Part shown: piece after piece, positions 1 through 8,066 of the stretch
Numbering within the stretch: the stretch's first letter is position 1
Layout: every line of letters starts with the position of its first letter
Origin: Gammaproteobacteria bacterium
GTDB lineage: Bacteria > Pseudomonadota > Gammaproteobacteria > DSM-16500
Reading direction: 5' to 3'
Length of the DNA stretch: 64,000 nt
Assembly: GCA_021324305.1 (NCBI GenBank)
Contig: JAJPJI010000015.1
Coordinates: 155,759 to 219,758 of the forward strand
Translations under genes and position numbers: made by a program
Notes under the pieces: generated by a model
Seen by the model: only the letters and a program-made list of their open reading frames with translations
What the model was told of the DNA's origin: nothing
The model's database searches: none

Positions 1-2
1 AT

Positions 3-230
3 ATGCACTGCTTCAACAATTGTCAGTCCATTTCTCTGAGCAAAAATTGTGTTTGCATTTACTGCAAACAGACTTTCCCTAAAGATAGTGTTATAGATTG
101 GGTGGAAACCGAAACAGAGAAAACAGCCATTTGTCCTTTCTGTGGTATTGACGCTGTGATTGGTGATGCAACAAATGCTCCGATTGCAGATAGTGAGTTT
201 ATCGAAGCCATACATCAGTATTGGTTTTAA
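3..230 (+). CDS. Small zinc-ribbon protein, conserved hypothetical
   Basis: A 75-residue cytoplasmic protein with no signal peptide or membrane segment. Two CxxC knuckles (CIYC near residues 18-21 and CPFC near 44-47) would bind one zinc ion, and the segment CPFCGIDAVIGD is typical of small cytoplasmic zinc-ribbon proteins annotated as hypothetical in many proteobacteria. The aromatic C-terminus (HQYWF) also looks like a natural family end. Function is unknown. Some relatives sit beside toxin genes, but nothing here proves an immunity role. The ATG lies only 2 bases from the window edge, so its ribosome site is not visible and a start further upstream cannot be excluded. The surrounding DNA is AT-rich accessory sequence. 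Confidence 0.7.
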   Translation: MHCFNNCQSISLSKNCVCIYCKQTFPKDSVIDWVETETEKTAICPFCGIDAVIGDATNAPIADSEFIEAIHQYWF

Positions 231-270
231 TTAAAGCCTTGAACACAATCATCAAAGTCCGAAAAAATAA

Positions 271-402
271 ATAAAGCCACAAGGCTGTTATTCAAACCAT
301 TTTTCTCCGAATCCGGGACAGCTTTGGGTTTTAAAACAAGGTGGTCAGGCGCTAGGGCGCGTTTTGATTGCGGAGTTTTTTAAAACAGATATTGATTATT
401 AA
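271..402 (+). pseudogene. Possible 3' remnant of a protein-coding gene
   Basis: An open stretch of 43 codons with no start codon, opened by TAA at 268-270 and closed by TAA at 400. It reads with protein-like composition (for example PGQLWVLKQGGQALGRV followed by a Phe/Lys/Asp-rich end). It may be the tail of a gene whose 5' part was deleted. I do not recognise the family. It fits the other broken genes in the first 3 kb. Confidence 0.25.
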
Positions 403-475
403 TCATTTAATAATATTTGATAATCCAGTTTTCTTTTATTAGAATTCGCAAATGTACCACAAAAGTGATACAATT

Positions 476-866
476 ATGGATAGAGAATACATAGCATATT
501 CTGGCAACAAATTTACTGTTGAATGGTATTACAACTCTAAAGGAAGAAGTGAAGCTTTAGACTACTTCAAGTCTTTGACCATGCAAGAGAGAATTAAGGT
601 ATTACACCTATTCAAGAGAATGGGAGATGTAGGGGAAATAAAAGACAAAACAAAATTTAATTATGAAGGCGATCATATTTATGCTTTCAAGCCAAAACCA
701 GATAGATTTTTATGTTTCTTTTATGTTGGCAACACAAATTATTGTGACCAATTCTTTTCGAAAGAAGCAGCCAAAGTTGCCACAAACTGAAAAAGATCGA
801 GCTGAAAGAAACAAAAAAGATTATCAATTAAGAGTTAAAAAAGGTGAATATTATGCCCAAGGTTAA
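476..866 (+). pseudogene. RelE/HigB-type toxin (Gp49-like), +1 frameshift
   Basis: The family comprises mRNA-cleaving toxins of type II toxin-antitoxin pairs. Frame 2 from ATG 476 gives the typical N-terminus (REYIAYSGNKFTVEWYY, then DYFKSL) down to FYVGN at about 733, then drifts into non-family residues and stops at 790. Frame 3 resumes the family C-terminus exactly there (IIVTNSFRKKQPKLP, then a DRAERNKKDY helix) and stops at 866. One extra base in GGCAACACAAATT (729-741) accounts for the shift. The repaired protein would be about 129 residues and overlap the antitoxin ATG at 853 by 14 nt, the usual toxin-first order. The 452 ATG adds eight residues that do not look like family sequence, so 476 is preferred. 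The toxin is probably dead unless ribosomes slip. Sequencing error is the alternative. Confidence 0.72.
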
Positions 867-1203
867 AAAACCATTATCAACCTTTGAACGAGAAATGAGG
901 AATACCAAATTCAAAAAAGCTTTTGATAAAGGCTATAAAGAATTTTTGCTGTCTGAATTATTGATTGCCATCATGGATGAAGATGAAATATCGGTAAGAG
1001 CTTTAGCCAAAGAAGCTGGCTTATCACCGACCATTATTCAAAAGATCAGGTCGGGCAAACAAGATGACTTGAAAATAAGTAATTTTGTGAGTATTGCTCA
1101 TGCGTGCGGCTATAAAGTTATTTTAGAAAAAAATGATGATAGATTTGAGATTGAAGATAAAAAGGGCAGCAAAAAAAATATTTTAAATTTTGTGCATGCT
1201 TAA
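853..1203 (+). CDS. HigA-type HTH (XRE) antitoxin
   Basis: A 116-residue cytoplasmic DNA-binding antitoxin. A lysine-rich N-terminus and the segment FLLSELLIAIMDEDEISVR lead into a Cro/C1 helix-turn-helix of about residues 52-105 (VRALAKEAGLSPTIIQKIRSG, with NFVSIAHACGYKV as the last helix). Proteins like this bind their own promoter and neutralise the partner toxin. GTG 844 would add three residues, but ATG 853 overlaps the toxin end and starts at the usual family position (MPKVKKPL). The partner toxin upstream carries a frameshift, so this antitoxin may be an orphan that now acts only as a repressor or blocks related toxins. Confidence 0.82.
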   Translation: MPKVKKPLSTFEREMRNTKFKKAFDKGYKEFLLSELLIAIMDEDEISVRALAKEAGLSPTIIQKIRSGKQDDLKISNFVSIAHACGYKVILEKNDDRFEIEDKKGSKKNILNFVHA

Positions 1204-1224
1204 CAATTTCATAATGAGAAAATA

Positions 1225-1824
1225 ATGGACATAAAATTAAGCCTTTCTATACCTATTTTCAAATGGATAAATTCCTCATTTTTTAAATTGAAAAATTTTA
1301 TATCTAGGCCAAAAGTAGAAATTAAAGTTTATATTCAACCAATAGTCTTTATTGAAAACAACACAGAGCATCATTTCCATTATTTATGTCTGACAATAGC
1401 AAATAATACGAAAAATGTATTACATTTAAATCCGCGTAACATAAGGATAAACAATGAGCTTTATCAGGTCATCATTCAGGGGGATACAAATTTTGCACGA
1501 TTAAATCCAGCTTCAACAAACAAGTGGGATGATTGTAAAAATGAGGTATTCAAAATGTATCAATCAAATTGGTTGGACATATCAACAAATCGGTACTTAT
1601 TTACGTTAAATCCATTCGAGCAAAAAATATTTCCTTTAAAGTTAATAAAATCCGGATCTCATATAATAACAAACCGCAAAAAAGAATCACTGCTGTTTTT
1701 TCCAAAATCTAAAATATCCGTTAGCCTAGAGATAAACAAAAAAAATCATGAATATGGTCTTGATAGAATATCTGTTTACGAGACATATATTAACTATCTT
1801 GCTTTCTATTCAGATACCAATTGA
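1225..1824 (+). CDS. Hypothetical protein, AT-rich orphan
   Basis: A 199-residue protein I do not recognise. It is lysine-, asparagine- and isoleucine-rich, reflecting the very low GC of this stretch. The N-terminus is amphipathic (SIPIFKWINSSFFKLKNF) with no clear signal peptide. The central part (VYIQPIVFIENN ... YLCLTIANNTKNVLHLNPRNIRIN) alternates hydrophobic residues like a beta-sandwich. It begins 21 nt after the antitoxin stop and could be co-transcribed with it. Base composition unlike the later part of the window suggests acquired DNA. Confidence 0.5.
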   Translation: MDIKLSLSIPIFKWINSSFFKLKNFISRPKVEIKVYIQPIVFIENNTEHHFHYLCLTIANNTKNVLHLNPRNIRINNELYQVIIQGDTNFARLNPASTNKWDDCKNEVFKMYQSNWLDISTNRYLFTLNPFEQKIFPLKLIKSGSHIITNRKKESLLFFPKSKISVSLEINKKNHEYGLDRISVYETYINYLAFYSDTN

Positions 1825-1827
1825 GAA

Positions 1828-2145
1828 AAATATGGCAAAGCCACGTATGATGCACAAGACAACTATCTCGATTTTACGCTCTATGGCACCGCCTTTTTAA
1901 TCGGAACAGAAAACTTCGCACTTACCGTCTAACACGCCACCCAAAAGATCCAGGAAGACATTAAAAACGGAAACGAGCATATAGCAGATATATTTAAAGA
2001 TTCAAGTCGAAGATATTCTTGCCTCATTGATGAACTAGATTCACAACCTGTCTTAGAAAATCATCCGAACCAGGATATCTCAATATTAAAACTAACAATC
2101 ATTAGAGCAAGACGTAAAACCCAAACCTTGGTAAAATCAAAATAA
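1828..2145 (+). pseudogene. Gene remnant with internal stop, family unknown
   Basis: One frame reads as plausible protein across 106 codons with a single TAA at 1930-1932. The first half reads YGKATYDAQDNYLDFTLYG and so on, the second ATQKIQEDIKNGNEHIADIF and so on. The frame has no start codon of its own and begins just after the preceding gene, so the 5' end has been lost. Directly after it, 2145-2210 encodes a 21-residue basic fragment (MKRYITVRGRSSRIKKIESY) that may be another scrap. No function can be given. The pieces indicate a decayed accessory gene cluster. Confidence 0.35.
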
Positions 2146-2234
2146 TGAAACGATACATTACCGTGCGTGGCCGCTCTTCACGAATCAAGAAAATAGAAAG
2201 CTATTTATGAGCAACTTTTATATTGGACTTGAAC

Positions 2235-2948
2235 ATGCCTACCTACTCGCCTGCCTGGCCTCATACTGCCATTAAAGAAATATTTCCAGACATTTTTTTT
2301 GTGATGGGAATGAACAAAACTAATTATGATGGAACCGATCTTCAACATAGCCGCAATATGGTGATCGTTCGTGACAACAATCAACTCTCACTAATAAATA
2401 CAGTAAGACTGAATGATAGTGGTCTTGCTGCGCTTGATGCATTAGGAAAAGTTGAAAATATTATCAGGATTGGTGCTTTTCATGGACGAGATGATGCTTT
2501 TTATCTGGACCGATATCAAGCAAAGCTATGGGCTATAAAAGGAATGGATACTAACAATCATGTAATTGATGTTGAGCTAACTTCTGATGGCCTGATGCCC
2601 TTCCAGAAGTGTTCATTTTTCTAGTTTCTAACATCAAAGTTTCCTGAAGGTATATTACACATTGCCAAACATGGGGGCATTCTTATTACTTGCGACAGCG
2701 TGAAAAATTGGGTATCACCCGATCCTTTTTTTAGTGATGTAACTGCCAAACTCTACCAAGAACAAGGCTTCTTCGGCTCTGCAAGTATCTCTAATATCTG
2801 GAAGCAAGCAACCGGGGTACAAGCTTCCGATTTTGAGAGGTTAAAACAATTTTCTTTTCATCATCTCATTAGCGCGCATGGCGAGCCGTTATTATATAAC
2901 GCGCATGAGAAATTAAAGAAAGCCATTATGTCAGCATTTGGAGTTTAA
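2235..2948 (+). pseudogene. Metallo-beta-lactamase-fold-like protein interrupted by an amber codon
   Basis: The frame is open from 2223 to 2948 except for TAG at 2622-2624. Both halves read as one protein: the first holds NMVIVRDNNQLSLINTVRL and GKVENIIRIGAFHGRDDAFY, the second FPEGILHIAKHGGILITCDS and then a helical C-terminus with HHLISAHGEPL. The layout (N-terminal beta hairpins, an AFHGRDD segment, a late SAHG segment) resembles DUF4336-like members of the metallo-hydrolase fold. That assignment is tentative because the canonical HxHxDH is absent. ATG 2235 is preferred over TTG 2223. The single stop in otherwise intact sequence suggests recent loss. Confidence 0.6.
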
Positions 2949-3091
2949 GGTTTCCAGGTTCCCTATCTACTCTTTCCTTCCTTTAAGGCAACATGCTGAT
3001 GACATGCGCTTCTGAAACACAATAAATATTTCATATTCACGTCCAAATCAATTTTTAATTGCTTTAATTATGGGACATAAATCATTTTCTG

Positions 3092-3110
3092 GGGTCAGGC
3101 ATGACTTTTG
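3092..3110 (+). repeat. Direct repeat copy A flanking the cupin gene
   Basis: The 19-mer GGGTCAGGCATGACTTTTG matches copy B at 4418-4436 in 17 of 19 positions and in the same orientation. It is an imperfect palindrome around GTCAGGC/ATGAC. The reading frame of the minus-strand gene ends inside it. Such GGGTCAGGC motifs resemble REP-type ends associated with tyrosine transposases, but no transposase is present. Confidence 0.6.
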
Positions 3111-4303
3111 CATTGCACATATAACAGCATAAAATCTGGCGAATAATCAAACCATTCATGCAATTCAAACGCTTTTACAAAAACGACATCGCCTGATTTA
3201 ATTTCCTGCACAGGCTGGTCACCATGACGAAACCTGGCATTGCCTGACAAAATATAATGAACCTCATCGCGATAATTTATATGCGGGAAAGATGGATAAT
3301 TATCCGGCTTCACAAAACCGACAATGCAATTTTCATCAGTGATAATACGTATCGCACCGGGGAAAGCCGCTGGAAGCATGGAATTGATGGCGTCATGGCG
3401 CACAACCTGCGCCAATGGCTGCTGCCTGACATTGCCAAATTGATTTATGAATTTCAATATAACAGGAAGCAGACTAACAATATCATCCTCGATAAATTGT
3501 ACAATATCAGGTCGCGGCCGATTAATAGACTGCAATAATTCAGTCGATGTTAATGATGTATTAGATGCATGAACAATCAAACAAGGACATTGCCGCAGCT
3601 GCGTTGTAAATTGTGGTAAATTCGCAGGATGGAGCAGAATGACACCTGACAATGCTGGTTGATCAATCAAAGGCCAAATTGTGCTAGCACTTTCACCGCT
3701 ACCAATTACGATCTTATTTTGTTTATCATTTTCAATAAAATGCCGAAGCTCTTCAACAGAACGTAATACGGTAAATGGAATCCCTTTTGCCTTTAACAAG
3801 GAGAAAATGTATGCATTATCATCTTCTTCACGAAATAGACACCCCAGTGAAATTGCATCACTAATCTGCAACACATTCTCTGGAAAATATGCCCGACGCA
3901 GTTTTAAGCTGTCTTCGAATATTCGGTAATAATAAATCTGATTATTTCTAACTTTGTATATACAAACATAATCAGTAGCAAATGGTTGTTTGTTTTTTTT
4001 AAAAACGCATTTTAGCGAACCAATTTCAACTACCGAGTCATCATTCTCAATAAATTGTTCGACGTTACGGGAAAAGTTTTCAGTTGTGCCCGAAATTGCA
4101 CGAAAATGCCTGATAATAGCTGCTTTACCGCGATGCACACCACTCCATGGCGCTTCAATTTCATCCGAATGCCAAACAGCATCAGGAGCAACAAGTTGAA
4201 ACGCAGACTGTTTATCATTGCTATTAAGCAATTGTTGAAATTTTTTAATTAGTTGGGCTGGATTATTGAAAGGTTCAATGTTCATGTTAATTATCCTCAT
4301 CAC
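3095..4303 (-). CDS. Three-domain protein: SnoaL/NTF2-like, degenerate alpha/beta-hydrolase-like, cupin
   Basis: A 402-residue cytoplasmic protein. Residues about 8-135 look like a SnoaL/NTF2-like barrel (QLLNSNDKQSAFQLVAPDAVWH, then WSGVHRGKAAIIRHF). The middle, about 150-290, has an alternating strand/helix pattern with GSGESASTIW in the position of a nucleophile elbow but no convincing triad. Residues about 315-400 form a cupin (DEVHYILSGNARFRHGD, SGDVVFVKAFELHEWFDY) with His residues suited to a metal. Function is unknown; a small-molecule sensor or isomerase would fit. An ATG six residues in (MNIEPF, 4285) is also plausible. The last codons and stop lie inside a direct repeat (3092-3110) matched upstream of the gene at 4418-4436. 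Confidence 0.65.
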   Translation of the reverse strand: MMRIINMNIEPFNNPAQLIKKFQQLLNSNDKQSAFQLVAPDAVWHSDEIEAPWSGVHRGKAAIIRHFRAISGTTENFSRNVEQFIENDDSVVEIGSLKCVFKKNKQPFATDYVCIYKVRNNQIYYYRIFEDSLKLRRAYFPENVLQISDAISLGCLFREEDDNAYIFSLLKAKGIPFTVLRSVEELRHFIENDKQNKIVIGSGESASTIWPLIDQPALSGVILLHPANLPQFTTQLRQCPCLIVHASNTSLTSTELLQSINRPRPDIVQFIEDDIVSLLPVILKFINQFGNVRQQPLAQVVRHDAINSMLPAAFPGAIRIITDENCIVGFVKPDNYPSFPHINYRDEVHYILSGNARFRHGDQPVQEIKSGDVVFVKAFELHEWFDYSPDFMLLYVQCKSHA

Positions 4304-4698
4304 GCTCAGGTTGGTGCAAAATGGATTCTCACGCGCATAACGGAGCCATTTACCATCAGCACAAAATTTTGGCCTCTGTTTGAAACGTAAGATAACAAAT
4401 ATTTTGAAACAGAAGTAGGGTCAGGCCTGACTCTTGACCGCTATTACATGCTCAGATATGATTTAGGCTCGTTTTACCTCAAAGGTTGTCGTGCCATGCG
4501 CAAGATCACTGTCAGTCAAGCTGTTCATACAGAATTGTCTTTATTGACAATGTGCAGCATAGACCTGATACTTTTGGCACGCTCCATTCTCATCGCCTGA
4601 CACATTGTCTTTACCTATTCACTAACACGCTGATTTTAAACACATTGATGCGCTCGAGACGCATGTAAACTATCATTATTTATTAAGAGACATAATGT
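4304..4698. other. 395-bp intergenic region between divergent genes
   Basis: Lies between the minus-strand cupin gene and the plus-strand MFS gene, so it should hold both promoters. Apart from the palindromic repeat at 4418-4436 I see no tRNA, riboswitch or convincing gene. An open frame at 4486-4668 has odd Cys/His-rich composition and no ribosome site, and I do not count it. Confidence 0.5.
4418..4436 (+). repeat. Direct repeat copy B with a 12-bp perfect palindrome
   Basis: GGGTCAGGCCTGACTCTTG. Its core GTCAGGCCTGAC (4420-4431) is a perfect palindrome. Together with copy A at 3092-3110 it brackets exactly one gene, the cupin fusion, over about 1.3 kb. It could be a REP-like element, the footprint of a transposed unit, or a regulator site. 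Confidence 0.6.
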
Positions 4699-5946
4699 AT
4701 GAATACCTATTTACCGAAAAGCAAATCGACTCTTATGACGATGTTGCCATTATTCATGGTGATTCTGATTGACGTGATGGGCATCGTTCTTGTACTGCCT
4801 GTATTGACGCTTTTGATATTACAACCTGACAGCGGCATGGTAAGCGCTGGCACCTCCCCATTTTTACGGGATTTTTATTATGGCCTCGCAATGGCACTAT
4901 ATCCGCTATTCATGTTTTTTAGCACGCCCATCCTGGGTGACTTGTCCGATAAATTTGGCAGGAAAAATATTTTATTGTTATGCCTGTTGATTAATTCACT
5001 GAGTTATCTTACTTCTGCAATCGGAATTATCAGCCATAGCCTGTTTATCTTTCTTGCCAGCCGCGCTATCGCCGGCATAGCGGCAGGCACACAGCCCATT
5101 GCCAGTGCTGCCATTATTGATTTGAGCACGCCTGAGACAAAGACCAAAAATCTGGCATGGGTTGTTTTTGTGAGCTCGATCGGTTTGATCATTGGACCTC
5201 TGCTAGGCGGCATGACAGCAGAAAAAAACATGGCCAGCTGGTTTAGCTACCAAACACCTTTTTATCTGGCTGCAGGAATTTCACTATTAAACGGCGCATT
5301 GTTGATTTTCAGCTATCGCGAAACCCTATCCGAAAAAAAGCATCATGCCATTCATTTGACGAAGGGCTTCATGTTATTTCTCGCTGCTTTTTTACAGGGA
5401 AATTTCCGTCTGTTATCCACCGTTTTCTTTTGTTTCATGCTGGGATGGAGCCTCTATTTTCAAACCATGAACTGGCTGTTACTGGATAAATTTCATTATT
5501 CTACTTCACAGCTTGGTATCTTTACCGCTTTCATGGGCGTTGTATTCGCTGTCACCACCAGCATCATTGTGCGTATTGTGATGCGGTTTGCCTCCGGCGA
5601 AACATCCGCATTCGTTGTGGCAGCCATGCTGATGGCGATAGCAGGATTTGGCAGCTGTTTCAGCAATAGCGAGATAGCGCAATGGCTATGGATGATCATG
5701 CTCGCTGGCAGCGAAGTGCTCTGCTACACCTTTATACTAAGTATTTTTTCTGGTCTGGCAGACAGTGAGTCGCAAGGCTGGATCATGGGCGTGACAGGAT
5801 CCATTGGCGCCATCACGTGGACAGTAGGCGGATTGCTTGCCGGCCCGCTTGGCTATGTCAATATTCACCTGCCGCTTTTCATTACCGGTAGTCTGGCATT
5901 AGGCAGCGCAGTATTGATGAAGCTATACCGCCGCAAGCATGAATAA
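4699..5946 (+). CDS. MFS drug/metabolite exporter, DHA1/TetA-like
   Basis: A 415-residue inner-membrane transporter with twelve predicted helices in two six-helix halves. The cytoplasmic loop after helix 2 carries MFS motif A (GDLSDKFGRKNILLL), helix 1 has the acidic residue typical of proton antiporters (VILIDVMGIVLVLPVL), and SRAIAGIAAGTQPIASAAI fits the drug:H+ antiporter motif around helices 4-5. Length and layout match TetA/Bcr-type exporters driven by the proton gradient. The substrate cannot be told. The ATG at 4699 is preceded by AAGAGA, a modest ribosome site. No regulator of the TetR or MarR type is adjacent. Confidence 0.85.
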   Translation: MNTYLPKSKSTLMTMLPLFMVILIDVMGIVLVLPVLTLLILQPDSGMVSAGTSPFLRDFYYGLAMALYPLFMFFSTPILGDLSDKFGRKNILLLCLLINSLSYLTSAIGIISHSLFIFLASRAIAGIAAGTQPIASAAIIDLSTPETKTKNLAWVVFVSSIGLIIGPLLGGMTAEKNMASWFSYQTPFYLAAGISLLNGALLIFSYRETLSEKKHHAIHLTKGFMLFLAAFLQGNFRLLSTVFFCFMLGWSLYFQTMNWLLLDKFHYSTSQLGIFTAFMGVVFAVTTSIIVRIVMRFASGETSAFVVAAMLMAIAGFGSCFSNSEIAQWLWMIMLAGSEVLCYTFILSIFSGLADSESQGWIMGVTGSIGAITWTVGGLLAGPLGYVNIHLPLFITGSLALGSAVLMKLYRRKHE

Positions 5947-6022
5947 CATTAACAGACGATAACGTATCTCAAACTATCGCTATCTTGTCATTCATGCTGG
6001 TGAGTGATTTCATATTTACCTG

Positions 6023-6952
6023 TTACTCATCATGTTTGTCGAGACGTACCAGGCGCCGGGTTTCACAACGGCCAGTAAATTCATGGCTGGATGCTCTTTC
6101 ATGCGGCGCCTGCTCCAACATTTTTCGCAAACCAGGTACATTCGTGCGTATCATTTCATTGATATCTGTTTGTGATGGACTATGGCTATAACCCAATTCA
6201 AACAACAACGACCATACCCCTGATTTCCAGAATGCATAATCTTCATAACAGCCATCCGCCGGATAAAGAACCTCCGTTGAATTCCCAACTGTGTATTTAC
6301 TCATTTCAGTCGCATAATTTGCCAGCGATCTGAAAATATTGTCATAAGGCGTCGACACATCGTATGTGGAAATGCCCCAGGGATAGACCACAGCGGGATA
6401 AAAGGTATGCAGGGTCGCGGAAGCAGTAATATTTTCCTGATCAATGAATTTCGCGAGCGAGGCAGTTGATTTAAGATGATGAGGGCCTTCCGTCCCACAG
6501 GGTCCCGGATAATCACGATTGGGATCACGATAATGACCAGTTGCATCTCGTTCTTCGCGTTGCCTGGCGTTGTATCCGGAAATATTCAACACAGGAACCA
6601 CGTAAACAGTCTGGCCGACAATGGGATTCACGGCAAGCGATGCCGCGAACGCCATTGCAACTTCTGTAGAACCGTATTCATTACCATGGTGAGTGCCGAC
6701 AACCAGATTATGTACCGATCCGTTACCAATCACCACTCCCTCGATCATGTCTCCGCTATCTGAAGGACCGACAGTGATGCTCCTGACCGTGTCTGGATGC
6801 GCGCGCACCAATTCATGAAGGAAGTTTTTTACATCAGCGTATTGTTTTTGAGTGAGGTCGCTGGCATAAGCCTGACCAGCCAATAATCCCACAAACAGCA
6901 AAAGATATTTAGGCGACATCCTGGTTACCTTATTCATTTGAAATTGGCGCAT
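6023..6952 (-). CDS. Secreted M14-family zinc carboxypeptidase
   Basis: A 309-residue exported metallopeptidase. From the first ATG, residues 12-30 (MSPKYLLLFVGLLAGQAYA) form a signal peptide, and the Met at residue 12 (about 6919) or 6 may be the true start. Zinc ligands are visible: H89 and E92 in HHGNE, and H182 in TLHTF. The substrate-binding NR of the M14 family is in DPNRDYP (145-147), and the general base Glu is E252 in LLFELGYS. Members remove C-terminal residues from proteins or peptidoglycan peptides; which one is not clear. Beyond the catalytic domain only a short charged tail follows. It lies 142 bp downstream of a secreted GH18 enzyme on the same strand, suggesting joint digestion of glycoproteins. 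Confidence 0.85.
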   Translation of the reverse strand: MRQFQMNKVTRMSPKYLLLFVGLLAGQAYASDLTQKQYADVKNFLHELVRAHPDTVRSITVGPSDSGDMIEGVVIGNGSVHNLVVGTHHGNEYGSTEVAMAFAASLAVNPIVGQTVYVVPVLNISGYNARQREERDATGHYRDPNRDYPGPCGTEGPHHLKSTASLAKFIDQENITASATLHTFYPAVVYPWGISTYDVSTPYDNIFRSLANYATEMSKYTVGNSTEVLYPADGCYEDYAFWKSGVWSLLFELGYSHSPSQTDINEMIRTNVPGLRKMLEQAPHERASSHEFTGRCETRRLVRLDKHDE

Positions 6953-7094
6953 TCTAGTTGGTTGTTCAATGAATGTAAATATGCGAAAGCAGACGCTATA
7001 TCAGTAACGTGAATTACTCCTCCTGAGAACACGTTCTTGCCTACTTTCAGCTAGCTAATGTTATTTCATTAAATGTTCTTCAATCCTTGATATC

Positions 7095-7958
7095 TCACTC
7101 GCAGCCAGGCAAAGCAATCACATCTGTCTGATATTCAGTTTGAGCCAGCGCTGAAAGATAATCCCTGGAATTGCTTTTCACATCGTAGACCATTATCCCA
7201 CCATATTTATTCTGCAGGATATAGGATGCGGCATTTTTCACCGGCAGCGTACCATAATGAGTGCTCTCGCCCAACGCCAAATGATTTTTCATCACTCCAT
7301 ATTGAACATATGGACTTAGTCGACGCTCATAACCGGAATATCCATAAGACATTTCCCAGCCATAATCGAGAAAGTCAGCAAGACGGTACCCATTGTAATT
7401 CGCCGCGAAATATCTCTGATCCGAAAACAAGGCCTTACTCAGGATTTTCCCCTTGAAGCGCGGATGATTCCTGATTGCCTGCGCGATTCTTATCATGGAG
7501 GTATCGTTCGTGGTGCACGTTGAATATTCATCATCAATATCCACGCCATCCAGTTTATACCTGTTGATTGTATCCACGACATTATTAGCAAACATATCGA
7601 TCGCATTTGCATCAGTCATGCATGACCAGCCTGCGTTTTGATGGTTACCCAATAACGTCAGCAGCACTTTAATGCCTTTGGCCTGCAGCAGGCTCACCTG
7701 ATTCGTATGGTTTAACAATGCATCGACCTGTGGATTAAAATAAATTTCCGGCCTGTTGGGATCCGACCCGTTAATATTCGCAGCAAAGATACCAACCATA
7801 GTGAAAAATGGCTTGCCGTTATCAGCCCGAATATAACAACCCGCTGTCGACAACCGGTTATCATTGACTTCAACATAACCCATATTAATGGTTGGATTGT
7901 TATCTGCGTATACACATAAAGAAGCAGTCAAACAGCCTGCTGCCAGCCATCTTCTCAT
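7095..7958 (-). CDS. Secreted GH18 endo-beta-N-acetylglucosaminidase (Endo-H-like)
   Basis: A 287-residue secreted glycosidase. The GH18 active-site strand is intact: DGVDIDDEYS, with the catalytic Glu (residue 148 counted from the longer start) and the two assisting Asp residues, almost identical in layout to Endo H (DGVDFDDEY). Family GH18 enzymes of this type cut between the two core GlcNAc residues of N-glycans, releasing the glycan from the protein. LQAKGIKVLLTLLGNHQNAG matches the preceding barrel strand. ATG 7958 (MRRWLAAG...) has GGAG six bases upstream and gives a clean signal peptide; ATG 7970 adds four residues. Chitinase is the alternative, but the size and DDEY motif favour ENGase. 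Confidence 0.82.
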   Translation of the reverse strand: MRRWLAAGCLTASLCVYADNNPTINMGYVEVNDNRLSTAGCYIRADNGKPFFTMVGIFAANINGSDPNRPEIYFNPQVDALLNHTNQVSLLQAKGIKVLLTLLGNHQNAGWSCMTDANAIDMFANNVVDTINRYKLDGVDIDDEYSTCTTNDTSMIRIAQAIRNHPRFKGKILSKALFSDQRYFAANYNGYRLADFLDYGWEMSYGYSGYERRLSPYVQYGVMKNHLALGESTHYGTLPVKNAASYILQNKYGGIMVYDVKSNSRDYLSALAQTEYQTDVIALPGCE

Positions 7959-8066
7959 TGGTATCTCCATTTCAAATGATCAGGAATTTTTTATATATCA
8001 ATTTTTTACACTTTATACCGCCAATGAGTGGTTTTTAAAAGTCTGCTGCTAAAATATTTGCTGCAA

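Noticed and set aside
4486..4668. 60-residue open frame upstream of the MFS gene
   Set aside because: Odd Cys/His/Leu composition, no ribosome site, and it lies in the promoter region.
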